This document shows positions 6,641-9,677 of a stretch of DNA of 9,677 nt, in pieces. This DNA is from Candidatus Multiplicimicrobium inquinatum. Its GTDB lineage: Bacteria; Omnitrophota; Omnitrophia; Omnitrophales; Aquincolibacteriaceae. A program made the translations under genes and the position numbers. The stretch covers positions 38,756 through 48,432 of the forward strand of contig DDUN01000014.1 of the NCBI GenBank assembly GCA_002344825.1, written 5' to 3'. A model generated the notes under the pieces. The model worked only from the letters and a program-made list of their open reading frames with translations, was not told the origin of the DNA and did no database searches. The first letter of the stretch is position 1. The number at the start of each line of letters is the position of its first letter.

Positions 6641-7960
6641 TTAGTCTTTAATCTTTATTTCCTTACCACGCACATCTTCATTTACTTTTCCATTTTCAAA
6701 AACCACTTGGCCGCCCACAATCGTCGTCACCGGCCAACCCTGAAGCGTCATTCCTTCAAAGGGCGTCCACTTCACTTTGGTTTGCATCTCCGCGCCGCGG
6801 ACAATCTTCTTTTTATTTAAATCCACCAAGGTGATATCCGCGTCAAACCCTTCCGCAACTTTGCCTTTATCCGCAACCGAGTACAATTTTACAGGATTTT
6901 CACACATCCAGAGAACAACTTCTTCAAGCGTGCAGCGCCTACGGTTCACCTGATCCAGCATCACCGCCATCGAGGTCTCAACGCCCGGCATTCCGGAAGG
7001 ACATTCACCGTAAGGCAATGCTTTTTCTTCTTTTGTGTGCGGCGCATGGTCGGTGGCAATGCACTTCAATGTGCCGTCTTTCAAGCCGCTCCAAAGAATA
7101 GGTGCATGACGATAGTCACGAATCGGCGGGTTCATTTGCCCAAAGCTGCCCAAACGATTGTAAACATCCGGCGCGGAAAAAACGAGATGCTGCGGACAAA
7201 CTTCGGCTGAAATCTGAGGGTAATCGCGGTAAGCGCGCAGAAACTCAACCTCATCGCCCGAAGTCACATGCAGAATGTGAAGACGGCGCCCATACTTCAA
7301 TGATAAACGCACCGCGCGCTGCGTGGCGGTCAAAGCCGCTTTCGCATTGCGAATTTTGGGATGATCTTCAAAATGAAACGGCCCATTTCCGAGCATTTTT
7401 TTAGTTTCACGGATGACATCATTGTCTTCCGCATGCACCGCGATCAAACGGTGTCCGTTCGCAAAAATTCTCTCCAAGTCGCTTTCTTTTTCAACGAGAA
7501 GATTGCCGGTGGAAGAACCCATAAAAATTTTAATACCGCAAACATTCTTAACCGCGTTCACTTCTTCGAGATTTTCGGGTGTCGCTCCGATAAAAAAATT
7601 GTAATTCACCACGCATTTAGAAGCCGCGGCTCTTTTCTTTTCTGCCATCAGTTCGCGCGTGGTAATCGACGGATCATTATTTGGCATATCAAAAAAGCCT
7701 GTAATACCGCCGGCCGCACACCCCATGCTGCCCGTATGCAAATCTTCTTTGTAGGTTTTGCCGGGTTCACGAAAATGCACCTGAGGATCCAACGCACCGG
7801 GAATCACAAACAGCCCCGAAGCATCAATGATCCGCTCAACGGATTCACTTAAATTAGGTCCAACCTTGGCAATTCTTCCGTTCCGGACAAGCACATCGGC
7901 TTGAACGCGTCCCTGAGAGGAAACCAACGTGCCGTTTTTGATTAACAAAGAATGAGTCAT
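6641..7960 (-). CDS. pyrC: Dihydroorotase, class I-like, with Gln-x-His metal motif
   Basis: 439 residues, an amidohydrolase TIM barrel that closes N-carbamoyl-aspartate to dihydroorotate in pyrimidine synthesis. Seen here: an N-terminal LLIKNGTLV strand, the metal motif LDPQVHFREPG (57-67), GGITGFFDMPN (84-94), GIKIFMGSSTGN (142-153) with Lys144 where related enzymes carry a carbamylated Lys, HAED (176-179), HILHVTSG (228-235), PQHL (256-259) and ATDHAPHT (302-309) with catalytic Asp304. Gln60 stands where most class I enzymes have the first metal His. I recall a DDQVHFREPG form in Bacteroidota-type dihydroorotases, so this looks like a subfamily trait rather than decay. Hydantoinase or allantoinase activity cannot be excluded, but the REPG motif favours PyrC. 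ATG 7960 has no clear ribosome-binding site. Confidence 0.9.
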   Translation of the reverse strand: MTHSLLIKNGTLVSSQGRVQADVLVRNGRIAKVGPNLSESVERIIDASGLFVIPGALDPQVHFREPGKTYKEDLHTGSMGCAAGGITGFFDMPNNDPSITTRELMAEKKRAAASKCVVNYNFFIGATPENLEEVNAVKNVCGIKIFMGSSTGNLLVEKESDLERIFANGHRLIAVHAEDNDVIRETKKMLGNGPFHFEDHPKIRNAKAALTATQRAVRLSLKYGRRLHILHVTSGDEVEFLRAYRDYPQISAEVCPQHLVFSAPDVYNRLGSFGQMNPPIRDYRHAPILWSGLKDGTLKCIATDHAPHTKEEKALPYGECPSGMPGVETSMAVMLDQVNRRRCTLEEVVLWMCENPVKLYSVADKGKVAEGFDADITLVDLNKKKIVRGAEMQTKVKWTPFEGMTLQGWPVTTIVGGQVVFENGKVNEDVRGKEIKIKD

Positions 7961-7968
7961 GTTTTAAT

Positions 7969-8009
7969 AAAAAAGGGGTTCGAAAAACAAAATCCGTTTC
8001 CCGTTCCCC
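7969..8009 (-). terminator. Weak terminator-like hairpin between hisI and pyrC
   Basis: On the minus strand GGGG and CCCC (+ strand 8006-8009 and 7975-7978) can pair, with an interrupted inner stem (CG with CG) and a long loop, followed directly by six T residues (7969-7974). The stem is short, so it would be leaky at best. The rest of the 58-bp gap shows nothing else. Confidence 0.25.
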
Positions 8010-8018
8010 GATTTGCGT

Positions 8019-8495
8019 TTATTTTGTTTTTGAGCCGTAAACTTTTTTAGGATCGAATGTTTTTGCCGCCCCCGTGGGCTTCAGCTGCGCGATTTGATCT
8101 TTCTTAAAATCTTTCCCGAAAGGCACCACACGATAAAAACAAGATTCATATCCCACGTGGCAAGCACCGCTGCCTTGCTGGTCGACACGGATCCAAATCG
8201 CGTCCTGATCGCAGTCCGTGCGGATTTCGATAATTTTCTGGGTGTGCCCGCTGGTCAACCCCTTATGCCAAATTTCTTTGCGGCTACGGCTGTAATAAAC
8301 TGCTTCGCCGATTTCAAGCGTCTTTGCCAGCGATTCTTTGTTCATGTAAGCCACCATCAAAAGCTCGCCGGTTTTATAATCCGAAGCGATACACGGAATC
8401 AATCCATCTGCGTCAAACTTCGGCGCGAAATCAAAGCCTTCCTCGAGAGTTTCTTTTTTGCGTTCACCGAAAATTTTAAAAGCTAAATCCGTCAT
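8019..8495 (-). CDS. hisI: Phosphoribosyl-AMP cyclohydrolase
   Basis: 158 residues. It opens the purine ring of phosphoribosyl-AMP, the third step of histidine synthesis, using zinc and magnesium. Seen here: LIPCIASDYKTGELLMVAYMN (32-52), YYSRSRKEIWHKGLTSGHTQ (67-86), the Mg-binding DCDQD (94-98), and zinc ligands Cys112 and Cys119 in ACHVGYESCFYR, together with Cys95. All metal residues are present, so the enzyme should be active. It is the cyclohydrolase domain alone, without the HisE pyrophosphohydrolase that is fused in many bacteria, and it has a roughly 25-residue N-terminal lead and a lysine-rich tail of about 30 residues. ATG 8495 has AAGGA 7 nt upstream. No other his gene is nearby; its neighbours are folE2 and pyrC. 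Confidence 0.95.
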   Translation of the reverse strand: MTDLAFKIFGERKKETLEEGFDFAPKFDADGLIPCIASDYKTGELLMVAYMNKESLAKTLEIGEAVYYSRSRKEIWHKGLTSGHTQKIIEIRTDCDQDAIWIRVDQQGSGACHVGYESCFYRVVPFGKDFKKDQIAQLKPTGAAKTFDPKKVYGSKTK

Positions 8496-8502
8496 TTCAA
8501 TT

Positions 8503-8507
8503 TCCTT
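8503..8507 (-). promoter_or_regulatory. Ribosome binding site of hisI
   Basis: AAGGA on the minus strand with a 7-nt spacer to ATG 8495. It lies outside the adjacent palindromic repeat, so hisI can be translated independently of that structure. Confidence 0.6.
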
Positions 8508-8532
8508 TTCTTAAAACAATCTCGTATTTATA

Positions 8533-8650
8533 AATCGTTCAAAATGGTTTGGATGCAAGGCGCGAACGAGTACCGGAGGAGGCGTAGTGAAACCTACGCC
8601 GCACGACGGACGCAGTGAGCAACGACGCAGACAAGCCGTTTTCAACGATT
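8533..8650. repeat. Long palindromic intergenic repeat, copy B
   Basis: The core at 8537-8646 (110 bp) aligns with copy A at 5858-5968. The outer arms GTTCAAAATGGTTTG and CAAGCCGTTTTCAAC pair over 15 positions with one C-C mismatch and two T-G wobbles, and AATC/GATT extends the stem to 8533 and 8650. The centre is a 7-bp hairpin with a 6-nt loop, GGCGTAG-TGAAAC-CTACGCC, at 8581-8600. The right end contains two bases of the folE2 stop codon. The left end lies about 37 bp before the hisI ATG. On the folE2-hisI transcript it would form a large stem directly after the folE2 stop, which could stabilise, attenuate or terminate; no T-run follows. Confidence 0.85.
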
Positions 8651-9581
8651 AACGCAACCCTCCAGGGATGCCCTTGCGGATAACGCCTACGGCGTTGTGA
8701 CTATGCAACGATTCCCAATGCTCAACCGATCCTGCCCAATCCAAAATACGTTTATCGGCGTTCAAGACCTTGGAAAGCCGGCGCGTGGCATGTTCCACAA
8801 ACATCGGGTTTGATCCGTTCATGATCGCGAAAGCCTGTTCGTCAATGCGCTTCACCATGCTTTGTGTTTCTGTCGGTAACCCTTTACGAATCAGCGCCAC
8901 CAAATCTTCTACGCAAAAATCCTGATCGGGAGAATACTGAATCGTGACCTTGGCCAAAGAACGCTGACTATGTCCCACCGCGATCCCGTTGCCTTCCCAT
9001 TCTTTTCCGGCGGCAAAATCTTTTTCGTATTGTTTCGACATCGAAAGCGAGCACGGGCAAGTGGAAGAATATTTATAATCCACGGTCAAATAAAGCCGCA
9101 CACCACCCTTGGCATTTTCATGGCCTTCCAAAACGCAATCGTAATACTGCCAACCCCATCGGTTGGATTTCAAACTGGGCTGTTTGATGGAATAGGCATA
9201 ACGAATTTTGAGGTAAGCTCCGTCAAAAAAATCTTCCTCGACCGAATCACGCATATCAGCGCGAAAGCGGTGCAATACTTTTTTGAAAAAAGCACCGTCG
9301 ACCGGGTTCTTGGCGGACTCCTGCATCAGAATTTCGCCGAGCCGGCTCATGTTAATGCCGGTTTTTCCCGACTGGCAGTTCACGTACATGCTCACCGTTG
9401 CGTCATGGCTCATCACCGTGCCGTCCTGGTGGCGGAACTGAAGCGGAATGCGGTAATTGTTAATACCGACTTTATCGATTGCAATCCCCGAGTCATCCGG
9501 CAGCTTCTGAAAATCATTCAGGCCGGTTTCATCCTTGGTTTCGCAATTTAAAATTGAATTACGGATCTCTTTTGCTGACAT
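8649..9581 (-). CDS. folE2: GTP cyclohydrolase FolE2 (type IB)
   Basis: 310 residues. It converts GTP to 7,8-dihydroneopterin triphosphate, the entry to tetrahydrofolate and to queuosine-type deazaguanines. Type IB enzymes, unlike FolE, do not strictly need zinc. Seen here: LQFRHQDGTVMSHDATVSMYV (47-67), YSSTCPCSLSMS (171-182) with active-site Cys175 and Cys177, GHSQRS (203-208) and GSNPMFVEHATRR (256-268) with the conserved Glu263. About 25 residues separate CPCS from HSQRS, as in the Pseudomonas-like form, longer than in the CPCSKxISxYGAHNQRS form. An in-frame ATG at 9674 exists, but it lies upstream of a strong promoter, so the start is ATG 9581, preceded at 4 nt by AAAGG. The short leader (about 33 nt) agrees. 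First gene of the minus-strand run. Confidence 0.95.
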   Translation of the reverse strand: MSAKEIRNSILNCETKDETGLNDFQKLPDDSGIAIDKVGINNYRIPLQFRHQDGTVMSHDATVSMYVNCQSGKTGINMSRLGEILMQESAKNPVDGAFFKKVLHRFRADMRDSVEEDFFDGAYLKIRYAYSIKQPSLKSNRWGWQYYDCVLEGHENAKGGVRLYLTVDYKYSSTCPCSLSMSKQYEKDFAAGKEWEGNGIAVGHSQRSLAKVTIQYSPDQDFCVEDLVALIRKGLPTETQSMVKRIDEQAFAIMNGSNPMFVEHATRRLSKVLNADKRILDWAGSVEHWESLHSHNAVGVIRKGIPGGLR

Positions 9582-9613
9582 AACACCTTTAAAATAAATG
9601 GCTTGTTGAAAAA

Positions 9614-9645
9614 GGTTTGGTATTATAGAAACCGTTAATTGGTTT
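9614..9645. promoter_or_regulatory. Candidate operator: alternating GGTTT/AAACC half-sites over the folE2 promoter
   Basis: On the plus strand GGTTT (9614-9618), AAACC (9629-9633) and GGTTT (9641-9645) form two inverted repeats. One is centred on the -10 box and the other lies in the -35/-10 spacer. The positions suit a repressor, but the half-sites are only 5 bp and could be chance. They do not resemble the canonical Zur box. Confidence 0.35.
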
Positions 9646-9650
9646 GTGAA
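9622..9650 (-). promoter_or_regulatory. Sigma70-type promoter of folE2
   Basis: On the minus strand TTCACA (+ strand 9645-9650, five of six matches to TTGACA) is followed after exactly 17 bp by a perfect TATAAT (9622-9627). Transcription would start near 9615, giving a leader of about 33 nt before ATG 9581. It is the best promoter in the window and may drive the downstream genes as well. Bases 9651-9677 hold nothing else that I can name. Confidence 0.8.
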
Positions 9651-9677
9651 GGCATAATTCAAAATCATTGGCAATTG

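Noticed and set aside
7361..7852. Open frame of 163 codons on the plus strand opposite pyrC
   Set aside because: Composition and lack of motifs fit a shadow of pyrC, whose catalytic motifs lie in the same bases.
8516..8560. Separate promoter for hisI around TATAAA on the minus strand
   Set aside because: No acceptable -35 box at 16-18 bp; the nearest TTGCAT is about 20 bp away and lies inside the repeat.
5858..8646. CRISPR or direct-repeat array
   Set aside because: Only two copies, about 2.7 kb apart, each a long palindrome, with no regular spacers and no cas genes.
5540..8648. tRNA or known riboswitch in the intergenic gaps
   Set aside because: No cloverleaf, T-loop motif or recognisable riboswitch core in the gaps; the structure present is explained by the palindromic and tandem repeats.
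8970..9551. Open frame of 193 codons on the plus strand opposite folE2
   Set aside because: It mirrors a clearly conserved folE2, shows no recognisable domain, and has no visible ribosome-binding site; long antisense frames are expected there.
9582..9674. Longer FolE2 N-terminus starting at ATG 9674
   Set aside because: The extension spans a near-consensus promoter, and the family N-terminus matches the start at 9581.
9601..9677. Canonical Zur box upstream of folE2
   Set aside because: No TGTTATA-type palindrome is present; only the unrelated GGTTT/AAACC symmetry was found.

Overview
The window is a gene-dense stretch of a bacterial chromosome. Ten complete genes lie on the minus strand, and the 3' end of one plus-strand gene meets them at the left edge. 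GC content looks moderate (estimated by eye). All recognisable products are bacterial housekeeping or lipid-modifying enzymes. There is no phage, transposase, CRISPR array or RNA gene that I can support. The organism cannot be named from this alone. It is probably an environmental bacterium, likely Gram-negative: the FolE2 has the insert-bearing Pseudomonas-like form, the dihydroorotase has the Gln-x-His metal motif I associate with Bacteroidota-like enzymes, and the dCTP deaminase resembles the dUMP-forming type. This mixture fits a deep-branching or uncultivated lineage, but that is an inference.

Reading in the direction of transcription, from right to left, a strong sigma70-type promoter (9622-9650) with an inverted repeat across it drives folE2. 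Then come hisI, pyrC, dcd, a DUF971 gene and serC. Their products serve folate/queuosine, histidine, pyrimidine, dUMP and serine/PLP-linked metabolism. The gaps hold structured DNA: two copies of a ~110-120 bp palindromic repeat (after folE2 and after dcd), a small tandem-repeat/hairpin cluster between pyrC and dcd, and a weak terminator-like hairpin between hisI and pyrC.

Immediately after serC comes a tightly packed four-gene lipid-modification cassette: a flavin amine-oxidase-like oxidoreductase, a DUF1365 protein, a cyclopropane-fatty-acid-synthase-like methyltransferase and a delta-9-type fatty acid desaturase. Gaps are 5-6 bp or a 4-bp overlap, and the first two genes start with TTG. 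This is the most interesting functional unit. The methyltransferase keeps its SAM site but lacks two of the bicarbonate ligands of E. coli Cfa, and related gene sets are known for methyl-branched and furan fatty acids. The product could therefore be something other than a plain cyclopropane lipid. The desaturase converges on, and overlaps, the 3' end of a Sir2-type deacylase gene that runs in from the left.

The strongest non-coding signal is the repeat pair. The two copies differ in sequence but keep base pairing through compensatory changes. Both start at the stop codon of the upstream gene, and one ends directly at the start codon of the next gene.
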